Positions 16,794 through 25,255 of a stretch of DNA of 40,302 nt are shown in pieces. Where the stretch lies: contig RXJG01000002.1 in the NCBI GenBank assembly GCA_003963365.1, positions 384,817 through 425,118 of the forward strand, given 5' to 3'. How positions within the stretch are numbered: position 1 is the stretch's first letter; each line of letters begins with the position of its first letter. A program made the position numbers and the translations under genes. This DNA comes from Sphingobacteriales bacterium (GTDB taxonomy: Bacteria > Bacteroidota > Bacteroidia > Chitinophagales > Chitinophagaceae). A model generated the notes under the pieces. It was not told the origin of the DNA and did not search any database. It worked only from the letters and a program-made list of their open reading frames with translations.

Positions 16794-17696
16794 TTACAAT
16801 AAATAAGTTACCCCTTCAATAGCCAATTCACAATTTTCAAAAACCTCCTTCGCTTCTTTTTCAAATTCGTCTAACTCTTCATACTTACTGCTGAAATGGC
16901 CAATAATTAATCGGTTTACATTGGCTTTCCTGGCTATCATGGCAGCTTGTATGGTTGTGGAGTGAAAACGGGCAGCCGCTCTTTCTTCCTGGTCTTTTAA
17001 ATAAGTGGTTTCATGAAAAAGTAATGATACATTAGTTACATTATCAGCTAAATTCTCATCATAAATAGTATCGGCACTGTAAGCATATGATTTAGGCGCT
17101 GTGTTAGCTTTGGTTACCCAATCATTCTTTATTATTTCACCATCTTTATTGGAATAGTCTTCTCCCCAATGCAATCTTTCGTAAAAAGAAGAAGGTATTT
17201 CATGTTTAATACATTCATCCGGTAAAATCTTTCGGGGGTGTTTCTTTTCTTTAAATAAAAATCCCCAGCATTCAATTCTGTGTTGCGTTTTAAAACAGCT
17301 TACGGTAAATTTCTTTTCTTCCAGTATTACACCTTCTTCCAGTAAAAAATGATAATGAATTTTAAAAGGTAATACCGCATTGGCCACTTCAAATTGCAGT
17401 TCCAATATGGTCTTTAATTTTTCAGGAATAAACAAGTGCAGGTCCTGTGTTCTTCCCTGCAGGCCCATACTGTTTAACAAACCGGGTAATCCAAAATAAT
17501 GGTCGCCATGCAGGTGAGAGATAAATATGTAGTTGATTTTGCTGCGGCGAATTTTATAACGGGCTAATTGCATCTGGGTTCCCTCACCACAATCGAATAA
17601 AAGCAAATGTTCAGGCGTAGTAAGCAATTGGGCAGTCGGGTGCCTGTCATGAGCCGGTAAGGCTGAATTGTTTCCCAATATGGTTATGCCCAGCAT
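16794..17696 (-). CDS. rnz: Ribonuclease Z
   Basis: RNase Z is a zinc-dependent endonuclease that removes the 3' trailer of tRNA precursors. This fits a genome whose tRNA-Asp gene here does not encode CCA. The 300-aa product is the short bacterial form. The metallo-beta-lactamase motif HLHGDH is at residues 61-66, followed by YFGLPGLL. Later metal-binding positions are recognisable in AYSADTIYDE, LLFHETTY and IGHFSSKY. It starts at the ATG complementary to 17694-17696 and lies 14 bases after the STAS gene, so the two are probably cotranscribed. Confidence 0.96.
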   Translation of the reverse strand: MLGITILGNNSALPAHDRHPTAQLLTTPEHLLLFDCGEGTQMQLARYKIRRSKINYIFISHLHGDHYFGLPGLLNSMGLQGRTQDLHLFIPEKLKTILELQFEVANAVLPFKIHYHFLLEEGVILEEKKFTVSCFKTQHRIECWGFLFKEKKHPRKILPDECIKHEIPSSFYERLHWGEDYSNKDGEIIKNDWVTKANTAPKSYAYSADTIYDENLADNVTNVSLLFHETTYLKDQEERAAARFHSTTIQAAMIARKANVNRLIIGHFSSKYEELDEFEKEAKEVFENCELAIEGVTYLL

Positions 17697-17710
17697 ATGT
17701 TAAATAAAAC

Positions 17711-18103
17711 TTATTCTGCTTCTTCTTCACCCCAGTCATCCATCATCTCTCTTTCTATTTCTTCCATCTGCACTATATCCCATGCCTCGCTTTCGGTGGG
17801 GGTGTGGTTCATATCTTCCAGTAATCCTGCGTCATCCAGTTGTTGTTCGGCTGTTTCTGTTAATTCACAAATCACAAATGATGAACTGTTTTCATAAAAT
17901 TGCTGCTGTGTCTTCAACAATGCTTCACCAGAACCTGCATCCACTGATTTTACTTCCTTCATGTTCAATACCACGTTTTTTACAGGTCCTTCCGCCAATT
18001 CAAGCATCTTTGAACATAATTCTGCTGTCATATTAGCAGAAATAGCAGCATCGGTTGGTGTTACGACATGAAATTTTTCCTTGGTATCAATTTTGACATT
18101 CAT
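17711..18103 (-). CDS. STAS-domain protein (anti-sigma-factor-antagonist-like)
   Basis: With ATG at 18101-18103 (minus strand) the product is 130 aa; a GTG at 18124 would add seven residues. The fold follows the STAS pattern: FHVVTPTDAAIS as the first strands, NVVLNMKEVKSVDAGSGEAL as the central strand and loop, then FVICELTE. The phosphorylatable serine/threonine of SpoIIAA-type proteins may be the serine in VDAGSGEA or may be replaced; I cannot decide. The last 30 residues are very acidic (EIEREMMDDWGEEEAE). It is transcribed away from clpC and into rnz. The partner is unknown. Confidence 0.82.
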   Translation of the reverse strand: MNVKIDTKEKFHVVTPTDAAISANMTAELCSKMLELAEGPVKNVVLNMKEVKSVDAGSGEALLKTQQQFYENSSSFVICELTETAEQQLDDAGLLEDMNHTPTESEAWDIVQMEEIEREMMDDWGEEEAE

Positions 18104-18155
18104 AAAAGTAATTGATTCGTCCACAAGCCGTTAATAAGTAAGGGACAAAGCAAGT

Positions 18156-18163
18156 CAAAAATA
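18156..18163 (-). promoter_or_regulatory. Candidate -7 box for the STAS-rnz pair
   Basis: The minus strand reads TATTTTTG, matching TAnnTTTG, about 53 bases before the STAS ATG in the 104-base divergent spacer shared with clpC. No convincing -33 box is seen. Confidence 0.4.
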
Positions 18164-18207
18164 TTTCTTATTATTGTAAGGAACGAAAAACCAATAAAAC
18201 TTTTTAA

Positions 18208-20754
18208 ATGGATCATAATTTTTCGGCACAAGTAAAAGAAATCATATCCTACAGCCGTGAGGAAGCTCTCCGGTTGGGGAATGATTTTATAGGAACTGAG
18301 CACCTGGTATTAGGATTGATTCGGGAAGGAGAGAATACCGCCATCAAAATTTTAAAAACGCTCAATGTAGATTTATATGAATTGCGAAAGGAAATAGAGC
18401 TGGCAGTAAAAGATAAAACCGGAAAGAACATCGCTAATATAAACAGCCTGCCGCTCACTAAACAGGCAGAAAAAGTAATTAGGGTGACCGTACTCGAAGC
18501 GAAATCATTAAAGAGTCCGCAGGTAGAGACAGAGCACCTGATGCTATCTATACTTAAGAATAAGGAAAACATTGCTACACAAATCTTAAATCAGTTTGAC
18601 GTGGATTACGATATTTTCAGAAACGAATTAGGCGTACTGCAATCACCTAACAATCCATCTCCCAAAGCTGAATATGATGACCCGGGCGAAGAAGATTTTG
18701 AAGATGAAAAAGCCCGTTATCAATCTAAATCAAAACAGGCAGCGGGTACAAAAAGTAAAACACCTGTGCTGGATAATTTCGGAAGAGATATTACCAAGTT
18801 AGCCGAAATGAATGCGCTGGACCCGATTGTTGGCCGTGAAGAAGAGATTGAAAGGGTATCGCAGATTTTATCAAGACGTAAAAAGAATAACCCCATATTA
18901 ATTGGTGAACCCGGTGTTGGTAAAACAGCTATTGTGGAAGGGTTGGCATTGCGTATTATTCAGCGTAAGGTTAGCCGTGTGCTGTATGATAAAAGAGTGG
19001 TTTCGTTAGACCTTGCTGCATTGGTTGCCGGTACTAAATACCGTGGCCAGTTTGAAGAAAGAATGAAAGCCATTATGAATGAGCTGGAAAAGAACAGGGA
19101 TGTAATTTTATTTATTGATGAAATACATACCATTGTTGGTGCAGGTGGCGCCAGTGGTTCATTAGATGCTTCTAATATATTCAAACCAGCTTTAGCAAGA
19201 GGTGAGCTCCAATGTATTGGTGCTTCTACGCTGGATGAATACAGAATGTATATTGAAAAAGATGGCGCTTTAGACCGTCGTTTTCAAAAAGTAATGGTTG
19301 ATCCTCCGTCGGTAGAAGAAACTATTCAAATCCTCAATAACATCAAACCTAAGTATGAAGAGTTTCACAACGTAAATTATGCTGATGATGCTATTGATGC
19401 CTGTGTTAAACTCAGTGACCGTTATGTAACAGATCGCTTATTGCCTGATAAAGCAATTGACGTAATGGATGAAGTGGGTGCAAGAGTGCACTTGAAAAAT
19501 ATCAATGTTCCGCAGAATATTCTTGATCTCGAAAAGAAGATTGAAGATATTAAGCAGGAAAAAAATAAAGTAGTAAAGAGCCAGCGTTTTGAAGAAGCCG
19601 CTTCTTTAAGAGATACAGAAAAACGCCTGGGTGAGGAACTAGATAAAGCTAAAGCCCAGTGGGAAGAAGAGTCAAAAAATAAACGTTATCCCATTACTGA
19701 AGAAGATATTGCTGAAGTAGTAAGTATGATGACAGGTATTCCTGTTCGTCGTATGGTACAGGCTGAAACAGATAAGCTGCGTAAGATGGCTGAAGATTTG
19801 AAAGGTGCTGTTGTAGGACAGGAAGAGGCTATCAGCAAGGTTGTAAAAGCTATTCAGCGTAACCGGGTTGGTTTAAAAGATCCAAAGAAACCGATTGGTA
19901 CATTTATTTTCTTAGGTCCTACAGGTGTTGGTAAAACTGAGCTGGCCCGTGCACTGGCAAGACATATGTTTGACAGTGATGATGCACTGGTTCGTATTGA
20001 TATGAGTGAGTACATGGAGAAATTTACCGTGAGTCGTTTAATTGGGGCTCCTCCCGGTTATGTGGGTTATGAAGAAGGTGGCCAGTTAACAGAAAGAGTT
20101 CGCCGCAAACCTTACTCCGTTATTTTGTTAGATGAAATTGAAAAAGCTCATCCTGATATCTACAATATTTTATTACAGGTGTTGGATGATGGACAGTTAA
20201 CAGATGGTTTGGGCAGAAAGGTAGATTTCAAGAATACGCTGATCATCATGACATCAAATATTGGTGTTCGCCAGTTAAAAGATTTTGGTGATGGTGTTGG
20301 TTTTGCTACAGCCAGTCGAGTTCAAAACCAGGATGAAACCAATAAGGCAATTATAGAAAAGGCGTTGAAACGCACTTTCTCACCAGAGTTTCTGAACCGC
20401 ATAGATGATGTGGTAATCTTTAACGCACTGGAGAAACATCACATTTTCGAAATCATCGATATACTGATGAAGGGTGTAATGAAACGTTTGAACAATCTTG
20501 GTTTCTCACTGGAGTTAACAGAAGATGCTAAAACATTCTTGTCAGATAAAGGGTATGACCAGCAATTTGGTGCCCGCCCCTTACACCGGGCCATTCAAAA
20601 ATACCTGGAAGACCCGTTGGCGGAAGAAATCCTCAATATGCACATTAAAGAAGGGGATGTTTTGATTGCTGATTTGGATAAGAAAAACCAGAAACTGGTA
20701 TTCACTTTTAAAAGTAAGGCAAAAGATAAGGGTACGGAAAAATCAAAAGCATAA
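18208..20754 (+). CDS. clpC: ATP-dependent Clp protease ATP-binding subunit ClpC
   Basis: ClpC is a double-ring AAA+ unfoldase that feeds proteins to ClpP. The 848-aa product has two N-terminal Clp repeats (FIGTEHLVLGLIREGEN and VETEHLMLSILKNKEN), an acidic linker, AAA domain 1 with Walker A GEPGVGKT at residues 233-240 and Walker B ILFIDEIHT, a UVR-type coiled segment near residue 460 (RFEEAASLRDTEKRLGEEL), and AAA domain 2 with GPTGVGKT at residues 570-577 and LLDEIEKAHPDIYN. The UVR segment separates ClpC from ClpB. A strong terminator follows the stop. Confidence 0.97.
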   Translation: MDHNFSAQVKEIISYSREEALRLGNDFIGTEHLVLGLIREGENTAIKILKTLNVDLYELRKEIELAVKDKTGKNIANINSLPLTKQAEKVIRVTVLEAKSLKSPQVETEHLMLSILKNKENIATQILNQFDVDYDIFRNELGVLQSPNNPSPKAEYDDPGEEDFEDEKARYQSKSKQAAGTKSKTPVLDNFGRDITKLAEMNALDPIVGREEEIERVSQILSRRKKNNPILIGEPGVGKTAIVEGLALRIIQRKVSRVLYDKRVVSLDLAALVAGTKYRGQFEERMKAIMNELEKNRDVILFIDEIHTIVGAGGASGSLDASNIFKPALARGELQCIGASTLDEYRMYIEKDGALDRRFQKVMVDPPSVEETIQILNNIKPKYEEFHNVNYADDAIDACVKLSDRYVTDRLLPDKAIDVMDEVGARVHLKNINVPQNILDLEKKIEDIKQEKNKVVKSQRFEEAASLRDTEKRLGEELDKAKAQWEEESKNKRYPITEEDIAEVVSMMTGIPVRRMVQAETDKLRKMAEDLKGAVVGQEEAISKVVKAIQRNRVGLKDPKKPIGTFIFLGPTGVGKTELARALARHMFDSDDALVRIDMSEYMEKFTVSRLIGAPPGYVGYEEGGQLTERVRRKPYSVILLDEIEKAHPDIYNILLQVLDDGQLTDGLGRKVDFKNTLIIMTSNIGVRQLKDFGDGVGFATASRVQNQDETNKAIIEKALKRTFSPEFLNRIDDVVIFNALEKHHIFEIIDILMKGVMKRLNNLGFSLELTEDAKTFLSDKGYDQQFGARPLHRAIQKYLEDPLAEEILNMHIKEGDVLIADLDKKNQKLVFTFKSKAKDKGTEKSKA

Positions 20755-20774
20755 TTGATAAATCATATTTGTAT

Positions 20775-20806
20775 AAAGCCATTCTAAATAAGAATGGCTT
20801 TTCTTT
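20775..20806 (+). terminator. Rho-independent terminator after clpC
   Basis: An 11-base perfect stem, AAAGCCATTCT (20775-20785) with AGAATGGCTTT (20791-20801), and a five-base loop is followed by a T-rich stretch. It lies inside the longer reading frame upstream of cmk, arguing against a cmk start at 20769. Confidence 0.9.
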
Positions 20807-20849
20807 TAGCGATAACGTTCTTTTCCCCATTTTTGCACAAATCTTTTTT

Positions 20850-21539
20850 GTGGCCGAAGAAAAGAAAATCATCATTACTATAGATGGCTGGTCATCTTGC
20901 GGAAAAAGTACTTTAGCCAGGCAACTGGCAAAAAGCCTGGGATATATTTATATTGATAGCGGCGCCATGTACAGGGCCATCACCTTGTTTTTTTTGCGAA
21001 ATCATGTGGACTGGACAGATCAAAAAGAAGTTGCTGAAGCGCTGTCTGATATTTCCCTCGAATTTGAATACAACCCTGTTCATGACAAGTCTGAAATACT
21101 ATTGAATGGCGAGAATGTTGAATATGTTATTCGTGATTTGGTAGTGGCAGAAAAAGTTAGTGATGTAGCTGCTATTAAAGCGGTAAGGGAATTTGCTGTG
21201 GCCCAGCAGCAAAAAATGGGAGAGAAGAAAGGTATTGTAATGGATGGGAGAGATATAGGAACAGTTGTTTTCCCCAATGCGGAATTAAAAATTTTTATGA
21301 CGGCAGATAATGCTGTACGGGTAGAACGACGTTTTAAAGAGTTGTATGAGAAAAACCCTAATATAACGATTGAGGAAGTGAAAAATAATCTTGAATTGCG
21401 GGATTACATCGATTCTCACCGGGAAGTGAGCCCATTGCAAAAAGCAGAGGATGCACTTGTTCTTGATAATACTAATCTTACAGAGGAGGAACAATTGGCA
21501 TTAGCTGTTAATTGGGTAAAGGAAAAAAATAAGAGGTAA
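20850..21539 (+). CDS. cmk: Cytidylate kinase
   Basis: CMP kinase phosphorylates CMP and dCMP with ATP. The frame is open from a TTG at 20769, but the clpC terminator lies in that extension. The family N-terminus (KKIIITIDGWSSCGKST) follows directly after a GTG at 20850, which I choose as start, giving 229 aa. The P-loop GWSSCGKS is at residues 13-20. YIYIDSGAMYRAI, VMDGRDIGTVVFPNA and RDYIDSHREVSPL match conserved CMP-binding and lid segments. It is alone between two terminator or promoter regions. The upstream bases CCATTTTTGC resemble a -7 box. Confidence 0.93.
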   Translation: MAEEKKIIITIDGWSSCGKSTLARQLAKSLGYIYIDSGAMYRAITLFFLRNHVDWTDQKEVAEALSDISLEFEYNPVHDKSEILLNGENVEYVIRDLVVAEKVSDVAAIKAVREFAVAQQQKMGEKKGIVMDGRDIGTVVFPNAELKIFMTADNAVRVERRFKELYEKNPNITIEEVKNNLELRDYIDSHREVSPLQKAEDALVLDNTNLTEEEQLALAVNWVKEKNKR

Positions 21540-21885
21540 TTCTATTGGCAACTCCTGTGTGTAAGTTTTCGTCCAATTATTATGATTTGAGCTATCCGAA
21601 ATTAATTTCATTTTATTATTGTTCTTCAAGGTTCCTTAAAAATCTGCACTACTTTATTCAATAATCCCGGTTTTGTAAAAGACCAAACCTGTTTCTTTTT
21701 TCCTGCGAATTTTCCATTTGGACAATACCTATTTAACATTATTTCCACTACCCTAAAAACTTATGAGCCATTGGCACAGCCAACGCCGGGATGCCACTCT
21801 GCTTAAGAGTATCCAGAGGAATTATATACATTAGGAGGATAAAAATTTAATTACACAAAATTTCTATTCTTCCGTAGGATTTACT

Positions 21886-21893
21886 TAGTTTTG
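21886..21893 (+). promoter_or_regulatory. Candidate -7 box for fusA
   Basis: TAGTTTTG matches TAnnTTTG and is followed by GCGCC. A start about seven bases downstream would give a 5' leader of roughly 280 bases before fusA. The -33 region lacks a clear TTTG. Confidence 0.5.
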
Positions 21894-22077
21894 CGCCGCC
21901 AAAGGGAAGCACCAATATTGGGGTTTTGGTAACAGTGGAATAAGGATGTTTCTGATTTGGCGTTTTATGAGAGTCTAATCTTCACATATCGAACCCCCCA
22001 AGCCCACTAAAGGGAAGTATCTCCGGGGAGAGTGCTCACAAACGGAGCCTCAAAAGTACAATAACGATATACGGTAC

Positions 22078-22134
22078 AAGTGAGTGACACAACTAAAGCT
22101 GAATAAAATTGTTTAGCTGGTCAGCAAAAAATAA
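22078..22134 (+). repeat. Dispersed spacer repeat, copy 1 (before fusA)
   Basis: AAGTGAGTGACACAAC (22078-22093), a 22-base spacer, then GCTGGTCAGCAAAAAATAA (22116-22134). The same two blocks, in order and with a 23-base spacer, occur at 29968-30025 before rplP. Confidence 0.8.
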
Positions 22135-22182
22135 AAATTTAAAGAACACAAACGTTTAAAACAATAAATCAAATCAATAGTC

Positions 22183-24327
22183 ATGGCAGACTTAAAATTT
22201 CAGAGAAACTTTGGTATTGCGGCTCATATTGATGCCGGAAAAACAACTACTACCGAACGTATCCTCCGTTACACCGGTATGATACACAAGATTGGTGAAG
22301 TGCACGATGGTGCAGCTACCACAGACTGGATGGAACAGGAGAAAGAAAGAGGTATTACCATTACTTCAGCAGCAGTAAGCTGTCAGTGGAATTTCCCTAC
22401 TGTATTAGGTAAGGCAACTCCCGATACGAAGAAATATAACTTCAACATCATTGATACTCCGGGTCACGTGGACTTTACCGTGGAGGTAGAGCGTTCTATG
22501 CGTGTACTGGATGGTTTGATTGCGTTGTTCAGTGCGGTGGATGGCGTTGAGCCACAATCTGAAACTGTATGGCGCCAGGCCAACCGTTATAATGTACCCC
22601 GTATCGGTTTCGTAAACAAAATGGACCGTAGCGGTGCTGACTTCTTAAATGTGGTTAAGCAGGTACGTGAAATGCTCGGCAGTAAAGCCGTGCCGTTGCA
22701 GTTACCTATCGGCGCAGAAGATGATTTTAAAGGGGTGGTTGACCTGATAAAGATGAAAGGTATCATCTGGCATATGGAAACAGAAGGAATGACTTTTGAT
22801 GAAATTGATATTCCTGCTGATATGGTGGAAGAGGCAAAAGAATGGAGGGCACAGTTAGTAGAAGCAGTGGCCGAATATGACGATCATTTGATGGAGAAAT
22901 TCTTTGATAATCCGGATACGATTACTGAAGCGGAAATTCATGAAGCAGTACGTAAGGCTACTATTGATTTATCAATTGTGCCAATGATGTGCGGTTCTTC
23001 TTTTAAAAATAAAGGTGTGCAAACTGCATTAGATGCAGTGTGCCGTTACCTGCCTTCTCCCTTAGATATTGAAGCGATTAAAGGAACCGATCCTGATACT
23101 GGCGAAGAACTGACCCGTAAGCCAGATGCAAAAGAACCTTTTGCTGCATTGGCTTTTAAAATCATGACTGATCCTTTCGTGGGTCGTTTAGCGTTCTTCC
23201 GTGTTTATTCTGGTCACCTGGATGCAGGTTCTTATGTATTGAACGTACGCAGTGGTAAGAAAGAGCGTATCAGCCGTATCATGAAGATGTTTGCCAATAA
23301 GCAAAACCCGATTGATTTTATTGAAGCGGGTGATATTGGTGCTGCGGTTGGGTTTAAAGAAATTAAAACCGGTGATACTTTGTGTCACGAAGATCACCCG
23401 ATTACACTGGAAAATATGTTTATTCCCGAACCGGTAATCTCTTTAGCAGTTGAACCAAAAACACAGGCTGACGTAGATAAGATGGGTATGGCTATTTCTA
23501 AATTAGTGGAAGAAGATCCAACACTTCGGGTAAAGACTGATGAAGAAACAGGGCAGACCATTTTAAGTGGTATGGGTGAATTGCACTTGGAGATTATTGT
23601 TGACCGTATGAAACGTGAGTTTAAAGTAGAAGTTAACCAGGGTGCACCACAGGTTGCTTATAAGGAAGCATTTAAACAAACTATTGAACACCGTGAGATA
23701 CTGAAGAAGCAGTCTGGTGGTCGTGGTAAGTTTGCTGATATTGTATTTGAAATAGGGCCTGCTGATGCTGAGTGGCTGAAAGAAAATCCGGGTAAAAGCT
23801 TCCAGTTTGTGAATGATATCTTTGGTGGTTCTATCCCTAAAGAATTTATTCCTGCTATCACTAAAGGGTTTGAAGCAGCTATGTCTAATGGTGTTTTAGC
23901 TAATTACCCGATGGTGGATATGAAGGTCCGTATATTTGATGGCAGCTACCACGATGTGGACTCTGATGCAATGAGTTTTGAATTGTGTGCTAAATCTGGT
24001 TTCCGTGAAGCAGGCCGCAAAGCAAAACCAACCTTATTGGAGCCAATTATGAAAGTGGAAGTAGTAACACCAGACCAGTACATGGGTGATGTTACCGGTG
24101 ATTTAAACCGTCGCCGTGGTATGCTGGAAGGTATGGATACAAAAGGTAACGCACAGGTAATTAAAGCTAAAGTTCCGCTGAGTGAAATGTTTGGTTATGT
24201 TACGCAGTTACGTTCATTATCTTCAGGTCGTGCCACTTCAACCATGGAGTTTAGTCATTACTCTCCTGCACCCAATAACATTGCAGAAGAAGTAATTGCT
24301 AAAGTAAAAGGTAAAGTAACAGCTTAA
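22183..24327 (+). CDS. fusA: Translation elongation factor G
   Basis: EF-G is the GTPase that drives ribosomal translocation and, with RRF, recycling. The 714-aa product is full length. G1 is AHIDAGKT at residues 14-21, G2 lies around [10 protein letters not shown]3 is DTPGHVDF and G4 is NKMD. Domains II-V follow, with [11 protein letters not shown] in domain IV and RRRGMLEGM in domain V. In many bacteria fusA follows rpsL and rpsG; here cmk is upstream. A strong terminator 20 bases downstream separates it from the S10 operon, so it appears to be its own unit with a long leader. Confidence 0.98.
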   Translation: MADLKFQRNFGIAAHIDAGKTTTTERILRYTGMIHKIGEVHDGAATTDWMEQEKERGITITSAAVSCQWNFPTVLGKATPDTKKYNFNIIDTPGHVDFTVEVERSMRVLDGLIALFSAVDGVEPQSETVWRQANRYNVPRIGFVNKMDRSGADFLNVVKQVREMLGSKAVPLQLPIGAEDDFKGVVDLIKMKGIIWHMETEGMTFDEIDIPADMVEEAKEWRAQLVEAVAEYDDHLMEKFFDNPDTITEAEIHEAVRKATIDLSIVPMMCGSSFKNKGVQTALDAVCRYLPSPLDIEAIKGTDPDTGEELTRKPDAKEPFAALAFKIMTDPFVGRLAFFRVYSGHLDAGSYVLNVRSGKKERISRIMKMFANKQNPIDFIEAGDIGAAVGFKEIKTGDTLCHEDHPITLENMFIPEPVISLAVEPKTQADVDKMGMAISKLVEEDPTLRVKTDEETGQTILSGMGELHLEIIVDRMKREFKVEVNQGAPQVAYKEAFKQTIEHREILKKQSGGRGKFADIVFEIGPADAEWLKENPGKSFQFVNDIFGGSIPKEFIPAITKGFEAAMSNGVLANYPMVDMKVRIFDGSYHDVDSDAMSFELCAKSGFREAGRKAKPTLLEPIMKVEVVTPDQYMGDVTGDLNRRRGMLEGMDTKGNAQVIKAKVPLSEMFGYVTQLRSLSSGRATSTMEFSHYSPAPNNIAEEVIAKVKGKVTA

Positions 24328-24347
24328 TAAAATATAAGCATAATTTG

Positions 24348-24378
24348 AAAGATGCCCCGGCAGGGGCATCTTTTTTTT
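24348..24378 (+). terminator. Strong rho-independent terminator after fusA
   Basis: A perfect stem GATGCCCC (24351-24358) with GGGGCATC (24363-24370) has a four-base loop, is preceded by AAA and is followed by eight T. It should block read-through into the ribosomal operon. Confidence 0.95.
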
Positions 24379-24451
24379 GCGTTAACACTGAAACAACAAA
24401 TAGCGCATTAAACTTTTTTCAACGTAACCAATCCTATTAAAAATCTTCGTT

Positions 24452-24760
24452 ATGAAATCATCTTTGTATAAAACAGTTTTCACATTATTGTTGGTTTTAT
24501 TTATTTCAGTTTATTCAAATGCACAACGTTTTATTGTACGGGTAAGACCAGAGCCACCTGTAGTTGTTAGGATTGCTGCCCCAAGCCCCAGGCATATATG
24601 GGTTGATGGCGATTGGATATGGAGAAGTGGTGCTTATGTATACCAGCCAGGTTACTGGTATTTGCCAAGAGCAAGGGAAAGATGGATACCCGGCCACTGG
24701 CAAAGAACAAGGGGCGGATGGTTTTGGGTTCCGGGGCATTGGGCCAGGAGAAGATGGTAG
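24452..24760 (+). CDS. Small exported WXXGXW-repeat protein
   Basis: The 102-aa product has a signal peptide ending SNAQ and a tryptophan-, arginine- and proline-rich mature part. It contains three WXXGXW motifs: WVDGDW, WIPGHW and WVPGHW, plus the related YQPGYW. Proteins with this repeat are common in Proteobacteria and Bacteroidetes and are of unknown function, probably in the periplasm or at the outer membrane. It lies between two terminators, in the gap between fusA and the S10 operon, so it is an independent unit inserted into an otherwise translation-related locus. Confidence 0.85.
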   Translation: MKSSLYKTVFTLLLVLFISVYSNAQRFIVRVRPEPPVVVRIAAPSPRHIWVDGDWIWRSGAYVYQPGYWYLPRARERWIPGHWQRTRGGWFWVPGHWARRRW

Positions 24761-24790
24761 ATAAGTTTTGTAATAATTATATATTAAACA

Positions 24791-24820
24791 AAATCCCCGG
24801 CTCAACCGGGGATTTGTTTT
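24791..24820. terminator. Rho-independent terminator after the WXXGXW gene
   Basis: A ten-base perfect stem AAATCCCCGG (24791-24800) with CCGGGGATTT (24806-24815) has a five-base loop and a GTTTT tail. The A-flanked left side means it could also work leftward. Confidence 0.9.
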
Positions 24821-24879
24821 AAAAGTAGGGCATGAAATTTTAGCCAAAATGCTCCGTTATACAGCCGCAAAACTATTTT

Positions 24880-25076
24880 ATGAAGCATATCCGGTTGACT
24901 TTTGCGTTTTTATTATTGACTTATATTCTTTTTGCTCAAAAAAGAAGAATGTGCATGACGAAGATGAATCCAAACTCCGGTTTGGATTTAAAGGGACAGT
25001 CAATATCAATAATGTAACCGATAAGGATAAATGGAAGAGCCAGTCTCTTCAATTATTTGCCGGTATTACTTTTTAA
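24880..25076 (+). pseudogene. Frameshifted relic of a small exported protein, possibly a barrel-family fragment
   Basis: ATG 24880 opens a typical Bacteroidetes signal peptide, MKHIRLTFAFLLLTYILFAQ. At the six-A run 24938-24943 the frame leads to nonsense, but a shift by one base continues as KKKNVHDEDE, then KLRFGFKGTVNIN and LFAGITF, stopping at 25076. One extra A would join them into a protein of about 65 aa. The end with its terminal phenylalanine recalls outer-membrane barrel proteins, but the fragment is too short to be sure. A sequencing error in the homopolymer is the main alternative. Confidence 0.6.
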
Positions 25077-25194
25077 AATATTCCGACTAACCCTTTGAAC
25101 CGCAGAGTATTTAATTTGCGGCCCGCCAAAGCGGTACTTTTTTTGAAATCTTCAGACAATTATGGCTGATTTGGGAAAATTATTTCTCAAATAG

Positions 25195-25225
25195 TTGGCA
25201 GATAAGTTTCTCAACCCTACCTTTG
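25195..25225 (+). promoter_or_regulatory. Promoter of the S10/spc ribosomal operon
   Basis: TACCTTTG at 25218-25225 is a full match to the Bacteroidetes -7 box. TTGG at 25195-25198, 20 bases upstream, can serve as the -33 box. A start near 25232 leaves a leader of about 24 bases before rpsJ. Confidence 0.75.
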
Positions 25226-25229
25226 CACT

Positions 25230-25250
25230 CCCAAATAAAATTGGGCTTTT
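25230..25250 (+). promoter_or_regulatory. Leader hairpin directly before rpsJ
   Basis: CCCAA (25230-25234) can pair with TTGGG (25241-25245) across a six-base loop, followed by CTTTT, six bases before the rpsJ start. It resembles a minimal attenuator, or a structure that shields the start. The short stem makes strong termination unlikely. Confidence 0.4.
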
Positions 25251-25255
25251 ACAGT

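Larger units (their letters stand above)
21540..22182 (+). other. 643-base gene-free region with candidate structured fusA leader
   Basis: No ORF of convincing length occurs. The left part holds small stems: GGTTT/AAACC near 21670-21690 followed by T runs, possibly a cmk terminator; a TTGGC/GCCAA hairpin near 21774; and CTCTG/CAGAG around 21793-21817. After the promoter box at 21886, the leader of about 290 bases contains TTGGGGTT (21918-21925), which can pair with AACCCC within 21992-22001, a CTCC/GGAG hairpin at 22021-22030, and a nine-base direct repeat AAAGGGAAG at 21901 and 22009. Positions 22078-22134 hold a dispersed repeat also found before rplP. Confidence 0.6.

Noticed and set aside
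20769-20849. Upstream TTG start for cmk
   Set aside because: The extension contains the clpC terminator and adds 27 residues foreign to the family; GTG 20850 fits.
21833-21860. Strong Shine-Dalgarno-like AGGAGG at 21833-21838 suggesting a small gene
   Set aside because: No ATG, GTG or TTG follows at a usable distance with an open frame; stop codons occur at once.
24564-24822. Two overlapping plus-strand frames (24564 and 24613) in other phases
   Set aside because: They are shadows of the WXXGXW gene, whose signal peptide and repeats define the real frame.
24936-24946. Programmed -1 frameshift at AAAAAAG
   Set aside because: The phase of the heptamer relative to the signal-peptide frame is not the classical slippery arrangement, and no downstream stimulator is clear. 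A one-base deletion is simpler.
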